Shown here: piece after piece, positions 36,233 through 45,129 of the stretch
Position numbering within the stretch: the first letter of the stretch is position 1
How the letters are laid out: the number at the start of each line of letters is the position of its first letter
DNA from: Anaerosporobacter sp031551385
GTDB taxonomy: Bacteria > Bacillota > Clostridia > Lachnospirales > Lachnospiraceae
Length of the DNA: 64,000 nucleotides
Assembly (NCBI RefSeq): GCF_031551385.1
Contig: NZ_JAVBNS010000004.1
Location: 1 to 64,000 of the forward strand
Direction: 5' to 3'
Position numbers and translations under genes: made by a program
The notes under the pieces: generated by a model
What the model was told of the DNA's origin: nothing
The model's input: only the letters and a program-made list of their open reading frames with translations
The model's database searches: none

Positions 36233-36832
36233 ATGAATACCCAAATTGATTACGAGAAGATTTTTGAAAAATATAATGGAATTATGCGTACCTGCGAGCT
36301 GACAAAAGAAGGAATCTTTTATCAGAGACTGCAGGTGCTAATAGAAGAAGGTAGTGTTGAAAAGATAAAGTATGGTTATTATCAGTGGCAGGATGAAAAG
36401 GCATTTACGGAAGCATCAGTTATAGCTTCGCTTTTTCCAGAAGCCATTCTCTGCAATTCATCTGCAATTATGTATTATGGTTATACGGATCGTGTTCCGG
36501 GAATATGGCATGTAGCGGTGGATAATAAGTCCGCACGAAATAAATATAAGGTTGACTTCCAAAAAATAAAGCCACATTTTATTGAACCACACAGACTTGA
36601 GATCGGTGTGAGCGAATGTGAAATAGATGGAATTAAACTGAGGATTTATGATAGAGAAAGGCTAATTTGCGATTGTCTTAGACATGTAAATACAATGGAG
36701 GGAGAAGTTTTCAATACTGTGATTCAAAGATATGTTCAGGATAAGAACAAAAATGCTACAAGATTGATGGAATATGCAGTAAAACTTGGAGTGGAGAAGA
36801 AAGCAAGGAGGATAATTGGAATATGGCTATAA
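36233..36832 (+). CDS. AbiEi-like antitoxin/regulator
   Basis: The 199-residue product has the AbiEi layout: N-terminal winged helix (YEKIFEKYNGIMRTCELTKEGIFYQRLQVLIEEGSVEKIKYGYYQW as landmarks, 1-60) and a C-terminal domain with IHVAVDNKSAR-like and IYDRERLICDCLRH motifs. In type IV systems AbiEi represses the operon and counteracts the AbiEii nucleotidyltransferase. Start at 36233 has GGAG eight bases upstream. Its toxin partner survives only as a fragment, so this is an orphan antitoxin. Confidence 0.8.
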   Translation: MNTQIDYEKIFEKYNGIMRTCELTKEGIFYQRLQVLIEEGSVEKIKYGYYQWQDEKAFTEASVIASLFPEAILCNSSAIMYYGYTDRVPGIWHVAVDNKSARNKYKVDFQKIKPHFIEPHRLEIGVSECEIDGIKLRIYDRERLICDCLRHVNTMEGEVFNTVIQRYVQDKNKNATRLMEYAVKLGVEKKARRIIGIWL

Positions 36833-36992
36833 AAGATGGAAGAACTATAATCCTGGACCGGGATTGGTGAAACCTGAGTTTCATGATGTGCTTATGCAAA
36901 TAAATCGATTTGTTGGACCAGTCTTTCAAGCTATCGTGAACGAAGATGAATTTTTCGGTACATGGGTAGGAGACCAAAATGAATGGTGTTAG
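36823..36992 (+). pseudogene. AbiEii toxin remnant
   Basis: The AGGAGG and ATGGCTATAAAAGA start overlap the end of abiEi as in intact operons, but the frame ends after 15 codons. In another frame the following bases encode WKNYNPG...FHDVLMQINRFVGPVFQAI, resembling the C-terminal end of AbiEii proteins. An internal deletion has removed the nucleotidyltransferase core. Confidence 0.5.
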
Positions 36993-37100
36993 TAATGATG
37001 ATAGTAATCTTGTAAGTATTTTTACTATGCTTACAGGGTTATTTTTTTACCCTTTTTTATTAATAAAGGAAAAGTCACATAAGTTTTTTGAATTTTAATA

Positions 37101-37165
37101 GTTGTAACTATTGACATTACAACACGAAGATGATATATTGGAGTTGTAATAAAAATGATTACAAC
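37101..37165 (+). promoter_or_regulatory. Promoter with two identical 23-bp operators
   Basis: GTTGTAA-N9-TTACAAC occurs at 37101-37123 and again at 37143-37165, exactly 42 bp apart (about four helical turns). The -35 TTGACA (37111-37116) lies inside the first, and -10 TATATT (37134-37139, 17-bp spacer) lies between them. The arrangement predicts tight repression by an unlinked dimeric repressor. Confidence 0.75.
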
Positions 37166-37199
37166 GAAAAAATGAAAAACAAGTGGAGGTAGATTATTT

Positions 37200-37595
37200 A
37201 TGACAAAAGTAATAGAGTTTTTACATGCAAACCCAGTACAGTATTTGGCAACAGTAGGAAGAGATGGAAAGGCAAAATGTCGTCCATTTATGTTCTGTTT
37301 CGAAAAAGACGGAAAGTTATGGTTCTGCACAAATAACACAAAAGATGTATATATGGATATGCAAAGTAACGCAGAGGTAGAGATAAGTGTATCCGATTCC
37401 ACATATGCATGGATTCGTCTTAATGGCAAAGCAGTATTTGAGAATAACATGGAAGTGAAGGAAGCTTGCATGGCAAATCCTATCGTAAAGGGGCAATATA
37501 ACACAGCCGATAATCCTATCTTTGAAGTATTCTACCTAGATAATCCACATGGTGTAATTGCTGATTTCTCAGGAAATCCACCTTATGAGTTTTAG
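37200..37595 (+). CDS. PNPOx-like flavin-binding protein
   Basis: A 131-residue single-domain split-barrel protein of the pyridoxamine-phosphate-oxidase-like group (YLATVGRDGKAKCRPFMFCFEKDGKLWFCTNNTKDVYMDM in the conserved first half). Such proteins bind FMN or F420 and reduce small molecules. GTGGAGG precedes the start. It is controlled by the double operator just upstream and is followed by a small ferredoxin frame, which in some relatives is fused to it. Confidence 0.8.
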   Translation: MTKVIEFLHANPVQYLATVGRDGKAKCRPFMFCFEKDGKLWFCTNNTKDVYMDMQSNAEVEISVSDSTYAWIRLNGKAVFENNMEVKEACMANPIVKGQYNTADNPIFEVFYLDNPHGVIADFSGNPPYEF

Positions 37596-37632
37596 AAAAT
37601 GAAGACAAAAGACTATCTACAAATGCTAAAAA

Positions 37633-37812
37633 ATGAAATCCTCTGGATTCTATATCACAAAACGCTGTCATGGTTGTAGAATTTGTTATTCGAAATGTCC
37701 GCAAAAATGTATTGATTTATCAGTAAAACCATTAGTTATTCAGCAAGAAAATTGTCTGCACTGTGGTAATTGTATGTCGGTATGTCCATTTGGGGCAGTA
37801 GAGAAGAGGTAG
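37633..37812 (+). CDS. Small 2[4Fe-4S] ferredoxin-like ORF
   Basis: A 59-residue frame with two cysteine clusters, CHGCRICYSKCPQKC and CLHCGNCMSVCP, enough for two [4Fe-4S] centres. There is no good ribosome site at the ATG, and a short out-of-frame ORF precedes it, so it may be the detached C-terminal domain of the PNPOx protein after a frameshift. Still likely to be of functional origin. Confidence 0.55.
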   Translation: MKSSGFYITKRCHGCRICYSKCPQKCIDLSVKPLVIQQENCLHCGNCMSVCPFGAVEKR

Positions 37813-37816
37813 GGAT

Positions 37817-38176
37817 ATGGAGTGGACACAATTTTTATCAGCAATGCCTGCAAATGATTATATATTTTCAAAGTCCCCATACGAAGAACAGATAAATCGA
37901 GCTGCAGATATGCTTCAAGAAGCTGAGAATGTTTTAATTGGAGCAGGAGCAGGACTATCAACTGCTGCAGGTCTTATATATGGAGGAAAAAGATTTGCCG
38001 ATAATTTTGGTGAGTTCATTGAAAAAATAAAATTTCATTTTCCTCAGGAAACAGCGGCCAGAATTGCAGTAGAAACAGTTAAAGAGTTTTTGCAGACAGA
38101 TACACAGATAGAAAAAGTGATATTCAATGTTTTCAAGCAAGAGGATTATGATATCTATACAAAAATCCTTGGATAA
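37817..38176 (+). pseudogene. Chimeric relic: Sir2 N-terminus joined to macrodomain C-terminus
   Basis: Residues 1-68 match the start of a sirtuin (ADMLQEAENVLIGAGAGLSTAAGL, then YGGKRFADNFGEFIEK), including the NAD-binding GAGAGLS loop. From about residue 69 the sequence switches to the end of a macrodomain (FPQETAARIAVETVKEFL...IEKVIFNVFKQEDYDIYTKIL). The sirtuin catalytic core and the ADP-ribose-binding loops of the macrodomain are missing. An in-frame deletion across a Sir2-macrodomain gene pair explains this. The product is unlikely to be active. Confidence 0.7.
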
Positions 38177-38379
38177 TATTAAATTAGGAATCGTCAATTA
38201 CTCAATTCGAGACATTAGCTAGCTGACACATTATGTTCAATTAATAAGGTAATTGCATATTAAATGATACGAAACTTAACTTATAAGTCACAATTATAAA
38301 TGAATATACAAAATATGATAGCGAAACTAGTTGATTTATAAATTAAACCTGTGATAGAATTTTAATATGGAAGTATTAA

Positions 38380-38427
38380 CTTGAATCCTTATAAAATTAA
38401 GGATGTGCTACCTAAGATAGATTCAAG
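38380..38427 (+). promoter_or_regulatory. Compact folded leader of purC
   Basis: CTTGAATC (38380-38387) pairs with GATTCAAG (38420-38427), enclosing a CCTTA/TAAGG hairpin (38387-38402) and an unpaired stretch ATGTGCTACCTAAGATA. It lies 10 bases before the ribosome site of purC. It is not a riboswitch class I recognise. Confidence 0.4.
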
Positions 38428-38444
38428 AAAAGGAGTAATGAACG

Positions 38445-39125
38445 ATGAAACATGTTTATGAAGGTAAGACTAAGACAGTTTATGAACTAGAGAATGGAAA
38501 CTATTTATTAAAATTTAAAGATGATGTAACTGGAACAGATGGCGTATTTGACCCAGGAGCGAATACAGTAGGACTTTCTATCGAAGGTATGGGACAAGGC
38601 GGTCTTAGATTGACAACTCATTTCTTTGAATTACTTCAAGAACAAGGAATTAAAACACATTATGTGAAATCAGATATTGAAAATAGCACAATGGAAGTTC
38701 TTCCTGCAACTACATTTGGTAATGGTCTTGAAGTTATCTGTAGATACAAAGCAGTAGGAAGCTTTTTACGTCGCTATGGACAATATGCAGTAGAAAATCA
38801 AGAATTAGATTCATTTGTAGAAGTAACATTAAAAGATGATCAAAGAGAAGATCCTCCAATATCAAAAGATGCATTAGATATGCTTAACATCTTAAATCAT
38901 GACGAATATGAATCTTTAAAAGCTCAAACACAAAAGATTTGTGGAATCGTAAAAGATGAGTTGGCAAAACATGGCTGTGACCTTTATGATATTAAATTAG
39001 AATTTGGTCGTAACAACGGAGAAGTAATTCTTATCGACGAAATTTCTGGTGGAAATATGCGTGTATATAAAGATGGTAACTATGTTGAACCCCTTGAAGT
39101 TGTAAAAATTGTATTAGGTGAATAA
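38445..39125 (+). CDS. purC: SAICAR synthetase
   Basis: Phosphoribosylaminoimidazole-succinocarboxamide synthase, which joins CAIR and aspartate using ATP in purine biosynthesis. The 226-residue length is a little short of the bacterial norm (about 235). Visible motifs: YEGKTKTVYEL (ATP loop), FKDDVTGTDGVFDPGA, ICRYKAVGSFLRRYG, and LIDEISGGNMRVY near the end, corresponding to the family DEISPD region. AAAGGAG precedes the ATG. The gene is outside any pur operon here. Confidence 0.93.
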   Translation: MKHVYEGKTKTVYELENGNYLLKFKDDVTGTDGVFDPGANTVGLSIEGMGQGGLRLTTHFFELLQEQGIKTHYVKSDIENSTMEVLPATTFGNGLEVICRYKAVGSFLRRYGQYAVENQELDSFVEVTLKDDQREDPPISKDALDMLNILNHDEYESLKAQTQKICGIVKDELAKHGCDLYDIKLEFGRNNGEVILIDEISGGNMRVYKDGNYVEPLEVVKIVLGE

Positions 39126-39144
39126 ATTTAATAGTAAAAACTAT

Positions 39145-39235
39145 TTGACTTTTCTTAAAAAAGTCTGTTAGAATAACTACGAATCGAGTAGCGAAAAGCG
39201 TAAATCCAGATAAAATGGGTTTGCGCTTTTTTTAT
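39145..39235 (+). promoter_or_regulatory. Promoter followed at once by terminator, ahead of MATE pump 1
   Basis: TTGACT (39145-39150), 18 bases, TAGAAT (39169-39174), then AAAGCGTAAATCC (39195-39207) pairing with GGGTTTGCGCTTT (39217-39229) and seven T. Transcripts from this promoter would stop after about 50 bases unless antitermination occurs. The terminator may also serve purC. Confidence 0.55.
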
Positions 39236-39315
39236 GTGTTAAAAGATACTTGATGAGGTTGTGGTAGCTTTCCGAATAAAAAGACTCCGAATATTTTCTA
39301 TAGATGGAGGTAATG

Positions 39316-40743
39316 ATGAGTAAAAAAGAATCAACAAACAAAATGGCAACAATGCCAGTGAATAAGCTTATGCTATCTATGGGCATACCGATGATAGTAT
39401 CTATGATGCTACAGGCACTATATAATATCGTTGATAGTGCATTTGTTTCGAATATGAAAGGGAACGGGGAATCTGCACTGAATGCATTGACGTTAGCATT
39501 CCCAATACAGATGATGATGGTAGCAATTAGTATTGGTACAGGTGTCGGCATGAATGTACTTCTAGCAAAGAGTCTTGGAGAAGGAAAGAAAGATAAAGCA
39601 AGTAAGGCAGCAGGAAATGCTATATTTTTAGCAATAATCATTTGCGTAGCTTTTGTTATCTTTGGAATTTTTGGAGTAAGGGCATATGTTGCATCACAAA
39701 CAACAAATGAACAGATTTTGACAATGGCAGTGGATTACTTGCAGATTTGCTGTATCGCTTCTTTTGGTATTGTATTTTTCTCGATTTTTGAGAAGCTATT
39801 ACAAGCAACAGGACGTTCGCTATATTCTACAATAGCGCAAGTGGCGGGAGCTGTAATCAATATGATACTAGACCCAATCTTGATTTATGGTTACCTAGGG
39901 TTTAAAGAGTATGGGGTAAAAGGTGCTGCTTATGCAACAATAATAGGGCAGATTGCTTCTTTCCTATTGGCACTTGCATTCCATGTAAAACACAACAAAG
40001 AGATTACAAATGGAATAAAATACATGAAACCTTCCGTAACGATTATAGGAAAAATATATGCAATTGGCCTACCTGCAATTATAGCGCAAGCATTAATGTC
40101 TGTTATGACATATGGACTTAATATCATATTCGGAAAGATTGACGAATCAGTAGTAACAGCATACGGACTTTACTATAAGATTCAGCAGTTTATTTTGTTT
40201 GCAGCATTTGGACTTCGAGATGCAATCACTCCAATTATTTCATTTAATCATGGAATGAGAAGTAAGTCTCGTGTGAAGGACGGGATTAAATATGGAATGG
40301 GATATACACTTATAATTATGGTAGTTGGGTTGCTAGCATTAGAAATTTTTGCACAACCGTTCTCAGCAGTTTTTGGATTATCAGGAGAAACGCAGGAATT
40401 ATGTATAGGAGCAATGCGAATTGTATCCTTAAGTTTTATCTTTGCAGGAGCAAATATTGCATTTCAAGGAATATTCCAAGCGTTGGATAGCGGAATTGAG
40501 TCATTGGTTATTTCGGTTTGCAGACAGTTTGTGTTAGTACTTCCTGTAGCATGGGGATTTTCTTTGTTGGCGAGAAGCTCTATGGATTATATGTGGCTAG
40601 TGTGGTCAACATTTTTAATAGCGGAGGCAATATCAGCGGCAATTGCTTGTGTTTTTATGAGAGGAATTAATAAGAACAAGATAAATATAATGAAAGAAGA
40701 GGAATTAGAAGTACCTCCGATGCACATGATAGAAGAATTTTAA
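39316..40743 (+). CDS. MATE-family efflux transporter 1
   Basis: A 475-residue polytopic protein with the twelve-helix MATE pattern. Landmarks are MLSMGIPMIVSMMLQALYNIVDSAFVS at the start (LPMIVSMLIQALYNIVDS is typical of the DinF/MepA branch), LGEGKKDKA in the first loop, and GRSLYSTIAQVAGAVINMILDPILIY in the middle. MATE pumps expel drugs using Na+ or H+ gradients. Start at 39316 lies five bases after GGAGG. Confidence 0.92.
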   Translation: MSKKESTNKMATMPVNKLMLSMGIPMIVSMMLQALYNIVDSAFVSNMKGNGESALNALTLAFPIQMMMVAISIGTGVGMNVLLAKSLGEGKKDKASKAAGNAIFLAIIICVAFVIFGIFGVRAYVASQTTNEQILTMAVDYLQICCIASFGIVFFSIFEKLLQATGRSLYSTIAQVAGAVINMILDPILIYGYLGFKEYGVKGAAYATIIGQIASFLLALAFHVKHNKEITNGIKYMKPSVTIIGKIYAIGLPAIIAQALMSVMTYGLNIIFGKIDESVVTAYGLYYKIQQFILFAAFGLRDAITPIISFNHGMRSKSRVKDGIKYGMGYTLIIMVVGLLALEIFAQPFSAVFGLSGETQELCIGAMRIVSLSFIFAGANIAFQGIFQALDSGIESLVISVCRQFVLVLPVAWGFSLLARSSMDYMWLVWSTFLIAEAISAAIACVFMRGINKNKINIMKEEELEVPPMHMIEEF

Positions 40744-40948
40744 GTGATTGTGCAATCGCAAAGCAGTTACCGTCACAGAACAACGGGCTGTGACAGAAAT
40801 AATTTTAAAAATTGGACGAATATATGCTAGATATTGATAGTAAAATAGAGTATTATAGAATAGGCTATAAAGAGTGGTGTCACAAGTTTAGGATAAAATA
40901 GCTATTAACTATCAAGAAAGGACTGCTATGTAGCAGAAGGTGAGAAAT

Positions 40949-41899
40949 ATGTACAAGATATGGAGTAACTATCTGAATACAAATCAGATTGTTATGATAG
41001 GTATCGTTGTAGCTTTTATTATGACATTTCTAGCATTAAAACATCCGTTGCCTTTCCTACCAAGTGACAAGGGACGAGAATATGCATTAAATGGAGCATT
41101 ATCCAAGGGGAAGATTCGAGGCGTTGGCTTAACGTTTGTAGTATGTTTTTTAATATGTAGTTTTCTGTTTCTTCCAATTGACCGAGAATATATTATCTAT
41201 GCGATTCTTTTGTTTGGAGCTATGTTAAGTGGATATCTAGATGATGCTTCCGATACGGCTTGGAATGAGTATAAAAAGGGATTGATTGATTTAATTTTAT
41301 CTGTAATAGCAATTCTAACATTTATTGATTTCAATTCAACAACCATTTACATAGGAACTTGGGAGCTAATTCTTCCAAAAGTAGTATACGTGATTCTTGG
41401 AATTATTCTGTTCTGGGTATCAATTAATGTAACAAATTGTACGGATGGAGTAGATGGACTGTGTGGAAGTGTTTCGTGTGTTGTACTGATATCATTTGCA
41501 ACAATTTTCAGTCAAACATTAGGAAAATATGCAATGGCGAACTTCTTGTTTGTTGCAGTATTGTTAGCGTATCTGTATTTTAATACCTCCCCAAGTAGTA
41601 TGCTGATGGGAGATGCCGGTTCACGAGCCATTGGATTTTTTATAGCAATTATAGCAATCAAAACACAACATCCATTAATATATATTCTACTTGCAGGAGT
41701 ATTTATTATTGATGGTGGTTTAGGACTAGTTAAAGTTTTCCTACTACGTTTCTTGAAGATTCGAATTTTAAAGAATACATTAACACCAATACATGACCAT
41801 GTAAGAAAGAATTTCCATTGGTCAGATACACAAGTTGTTATGCGATTTTTAATTATACAAGCATTGCTGGCAGTTGTTGCATATGTAATTGTTGCATAG
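40949..41899 (+). CDS. mraY: MraY-like phospho-MurNAc-pentapeptide transferase
   Basis: A 316-residue membrane enzyme of the MraY/WecA family. Conserved loops are all visible: PSDKGREYA, SGYLDDASD (the DD-x-x-D-like site), NCTDGVDGL, MGDAGSRAIGF and PIHDHVRK (the H-x-H variant PxHHH). It would transfer phospho-MurNAc-pentapeptide to undecaprenyl phosphate to make lipid I. It is isolated from a cell-division cluster and may be a second copy. Start at 40949 has AAGGTGAG. Confidence 0.85.
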   Translation: MYKIWSNYLNTNQIVMIGIVVAFIMTFLALKHPLPFLPSDKGREYALNGALSKGKIRGVGLTFVVCFLICSFLFLPIDREYIIYAILLFGAMLSGYLDDASDTAWNEYKKGLIDLILSVIAILTFIDFNSTTIYIGTWELILPKVVYVILGIILFWVSINVTNCTDGVDGLCGSVSCVVLISFATIFSQTLGKYAMANFLFVAVLLAYLYFNTSPSSMLMGDAGSRAIGFFIAIIAIKTQHPLIYILLAGVFIIDGGLGLVKVFLLRFLKIRILKNTLTPIHDHVRKNFHWSDTQVVMRFLIIQALLAVVAYVIVA

Positions 41900-41939
41900 A
41901 TTTCTTATCAAGAAAAAAGGCGTACTAAAAATTAATAAG

Positions 41940-41975
41940 AGAGTATACATTTTGTCGGTGTATACTCTTTTTGTT
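41940..41975 (+). terminator. Terminator after mraY-like gene
   Basis: AGAGTATACA/TGTATACTCT stem with a 9-base loop and TTTTTG tail. Confidence 0.85.
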
Positions 41976-42008
41976 GTGCTCAAAAACGTGAAGGAATCAA
42001 CGTTTTAA

Positions 42009-42055
42009 CCACTTTATGATGTGTTTTTTATACAAATGACCCACTATATCTTGTG
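42009..42055 (+). promoter_or_regulatory. Paired NrdR boxes
   Basis: CCACTTTATGATGTG (42009-42023) and CCACTATATCTTGTG (42041-42055) both fit the NrdR palindrome and start 32 bp apart, the usual three-turn spacing. NrdR represses ribonucleotide reductase genes when dATP is high. Confidence 0.8.
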
Positions 42056-42148
42056 AAAAATAAAAAAATTATACTAAGAAACAATTGAAAAAATCATTCA
42101 CTAAGATTATAATAGATTTTGCACATTAATTTGAGGAGAGATTATGAA

Positions 42149-44308
42149 ATGAAAATTATAAAACGAAATGGTTCAGAGGAAAAATTTGACCTTAATAAGA
42201 TTATATCAGCAGTACTTAAGGCAAATGAAGTGACGTTAAATACTATGCTTACGAAAGAACAAATCAGTGAAATTGCTGATTATGTTGAATATAAATGCCG
42301 AAAGATGAATCGTATGGTATCGGTAGAAGAGATTCAGGATATGGTAGAGAACCAAATTATGTCTACAGGGGCATTTGATGTAGCAAAATCTTATGTTAGA
42401 TATCGTTATAGACGTTCTCTTATACGAAAAGCCAATACAACAGATAACACAATACTTTCATTGATTGAATGCAATAATGAAGAAGTAAAACAGGAGAATT
42501 CGAATAAGAACCCAACTGTAAATAGTGTTCAACGTGATTACATGGCAGGTGAAGTTAGTAAGGATATAACAAGAAGATTACTTCTTCCATCTGAAATTGT
42601 AGAAGCAGATAAAGAAGGTATTATACATTTTCATGATTCCGATTATTATGCACAACATATGCACAACTGTGATTTGATTAACCTTGAAGATATGCTTCAA
42701 AATGGAACAGTAATTAGTGAGACATTAATTGAAAAACCACATAGTTTCTCAACTGCTTGTAATATTGCAACACAGATTATTGCACAAGTAGCAAGTAGCC
42801 AATATGGTGGACAAAGTATCAGCTTAGCACATTTAGCACCATTTGTTCAAATCTCTCGTGATAGTATCCGTAAGGATTTAGTAGAAGAGTTAAAACAATT
42901 AGGTGTAGAAGCATCAGAAGAGTCAATTAATGAGATCACAGAGAAGAGATTACGTAAAGAGATTACAAAAGGTGTTCAAACAATTCAGTACCAAGTAGTT
43001 ACTCTTATGACAACAAATGGACAAGCACCATTTTTAACAGTATTTATGTATCTAAACGAAGCAAAAGATGAGAGAGAGAAGAAAGACCTTTCGTTAATTA
43101 TAGAGGAAACATTAAAACAAAGATATCAAGGCGTAAAGAATGAAGCAGGAGTTTGGGTTACACCAGCATTTCCAAAATTAATTTACGTTCTGGAAGAAGA
43201 TAATGTGCATGAAGATTCGGCATATTATTACTTAACAGAGTTAGCTGCAAAATGTACAACAAAGAGAATGGTTCCAGATTATATATCTGAAAAGATGATG
43301 AAAGAGCTAAAAGAAGGAAACTGCTTCCCAGTTATGGGTTGTAGAAGTGCATTAAGTCCATGGAAAGACGAGAATGGTAATTATAAATTCTATGGTCGAT
43401 TCAACCAAGGTGTTGTAACAATCAATCTTGTTGATGTTGCATTATCATCTGGTGGAGACATGGACAAGTTCTGGAAGATATTTGATGAGCGTTTAGCATT
43501 ATGCTATCGTGGACTTATGTGTCGTCACAATCGTTTAAAAGGAACATTATCTGATGCAGCACCAATCCTATGGCAGTACGGAGCACTTGCTCGCCTTGAA
43601 AAGGGAGAACCAATCGATAAGTTACTTTATGGTGGATATTCTACCATTTCATTAGGATATGCAGGCCTATACGAATGTGTAAAATATATGACAGGAGAGT
43701 CTCATACAAATCCGGAAGTTACACCATTTGCACTTCAAGTGATGCAGCATATGAGTGATGTATGTGATAAATGGAAAGAGGAAACAAACATTGCATTCAG
43801 CACATATGGTTCACCAATCGAAAGTACAACATATAAATTTGCAAAGTGTCTACAAAAGCGTTTTGGTATGGTAGAAGGAATCACCGATAAGAGTTACATT
43901 ACAAATAGTTATCATGTAAATGTAACAGAACCAATTGATGCATTCTCAAAATTGCAATTTGAATCAAAATTCCAAGCATTATCATCAGGTGGTGCGGTAA
44001 GTTATGTAGAAGTTCCAAATATGCAAAACAATATTCCTGCCGTTCTTGAGATTATCAAGTTCATCTATGATAACATTATGTATGCAGAGTTGAATACAAA
44101 GAGTGATTACTGTCAAGATTGTGGATTTGATGGTGAGATTAAAATTGTTAATGAAAAAGGCGGAAAATTAATATGGGAGTGCCCAAAATGCGGTAATCGC
44201 AATCAAGATACTCTTAACGTTGCTCGTAGAACATGTGGATATATTGGAACACAGTTTTGGAACCAAGGAAGAACCCAAGAGATTAATGAGAGGGTACTTC
44301 ACTTATAG
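42149..44308 (+). CDS. nrdD: Anaerobic ribonucleoside-triphosphate reductase
   Basis: A 719-residue class III reductase that makes dNTPs without oxygen. An N-terminal ATP-cone (residues 1-95, MKIIKRNGSEEKFDLNKI) gives allosteric control. The catalytic barrel holds HNCDLINLEDML and NGQAPFLTVF; the zinc ribbon is CQDCGFDG...CPKCGNRN near 665-685; and the glycyl-radical loop RRTCGYIGTQFWNQGR is at the end, with the radical on the Gly after TC. Start at 42149 follows GAGGAG. The paired NrdR boxes upstream and nrdG downstream agree. Confidence 0.97.
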   Translation: MKIIKRNGSEEKFDLNKIISAVLKANEVTLNTMLTKEQISEIADYVEYKCRKMNRMVSVEEIQDMVENQIMSTGAFDVAKSYVRYRYRRSLIRKANTTDNTILSLIECNNEEVKQENSNKNPTVNSVQRDYMAGEVSKDITRRLLLPSEIVEADKEGIIHFHDSDYYAQHMHNCDLINLEDMLQNGTVISETLIEKPHSFSTACNIATQIIAQVASSQYGGQSISLAHLAPFVQISRDSIRKDLVEELKQLGVEASEESINEITEKRLRKEITKGVQTIQYQVVTLMTTNGQAPFLTVFMYLNEAKDEREKKDLSLIIEETLKQRYQGVKNEAGVWVTPAFPKLIYVLEEDNVHEDSAYYYLTELAAKCTTKRMVPDYISEKMMKELKEGNCFPVMGCRSALSPWKDENGNYKFYGRFNQGVVTINLVDVALSSGGDMDKFWKIFDERLALCYRGLMCRHNRLKGTLSDAAPILWQYGALARLEKGEPIDKLLYGGYSTISLGYAGLYECVKYMTGESHTNPEVTPFALQVMQHMSDVCDKWKEETNIAFSTYGSPIESTTYKFAKCLQKRFGMVEGITDKSYITNSYHVNVTEPIDAFSKLQFESKFQALSSGGAVSYVEVPNMQNNIPAVLEIIKFIYDNIMYAELNTKSDYCQDCGFDGEIKIVNEKGGKLIWECPKCGNRNQDTLNVARRTCGYIGTQFWNQGRTQEINERVLHL

Positions 44309-44365
44309 GATTTCATTGTAACTTTTTGATGCTTGAATATTTAGAGATGAATAATGGTGGTATAG

Positions 44366-44893
44366 ATGAATTACGGTGAGATAAAAAAATACGATATTGC
44401 GAATGGGGAAGGGGTAAGAGTTTCTTTGTTTGTATCGGGTTGTACCCATCACTGCAAAGGGTGTTTTAATAATGAGACATGGGACTTTGCGTATGGAAAA
44501 GAGTTTAATGATGATATACAGAATGAGATTTTAGAGGCACTTGGTAAATCATTCATCAATGGATTGTCTCTTCTTGGAGGAGAACCGTTTGAACCCCAAA
44601 ACCAAGAAGTGCTGTTGCCTTTCTTATATAAAGTAAAAGAGCGATATCCACAGAAGAATATCTGGTGTTATACAGGTTATACATTAGATAACGACTTGCT
44701 TAGTGAAAGTCGGGCAAGATGTGAGTATACTGATGAGATGCTTGGATTAATCGATGTTTTAGTTGATGGACAATTCAAGGAAGAGTTGAAGGATATCTCC
44801 TTAGCATTCCGTGGTTCTTCGAATCAGAGGATTATTGATGTGAAAGAGTCTTTAAAGCAAGGGAAGACGGTATGGTATGAGTTGAAGGATTGA
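44366..44893 (+). CDS. nrdG: Anaerobic ribonucleotide reductase activating protein
   Basis: The 175-residue radical-SAM activase installs the glycyl radical on NrdD. It has GEGVRVSLFVSGCTHHCKGCFN with the CxxxCxxC iron-sulfur motif near residues 26-33, and LLGGEPF as the SAM-binding GGE motif. It follows nrdD by 57 bp as one operon and ends in a strong terminator. Confidence 0.96.
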   Translation: MNYGEIKKYDIANGEGVRVSLFVSGCTHHCKGCFNNETWDFAYGKEFNDDIQNEILEALGKSFINGLSLLGGEPFEPQNQEVLLPFLYKVKERYPQKNIWCYTGYTLDNDLLSESRARCEYTDEMLGLIDVLVDGQFKEELKDISLAFRGSSNQRIIDVKESLKQGKTVWYELKD

Positions 44894-44966
44894 GTGTTGG
44901 AATCTTAACCTGTACTTGTTTGCTATTTTGTTATTCTTAAAATAAGTGGAATTATTTAAAATTAAG

Positions 44967-45007
44967 ACGACGATACTAATTGTGTAAAATGGTATCGTCG
45001 TTTTTTT
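44967..45007 (+). terminator. Terminator after nrdDG
   Basis: ACGACGATAC/GTATCGTCGT stem and a seven-T tail. Confidence 0.9.
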
Positions 45008-45129
45008 CAATGATTCTTTGGGTCGCTAACGCGGAATGTTTGAAAGTGTGACAAACTCACAGAAATACAACTTCATACAGTGTAGAATACAGATATAAAC
45101 AAAATAAATCACTAATGGAGGAAATGATT

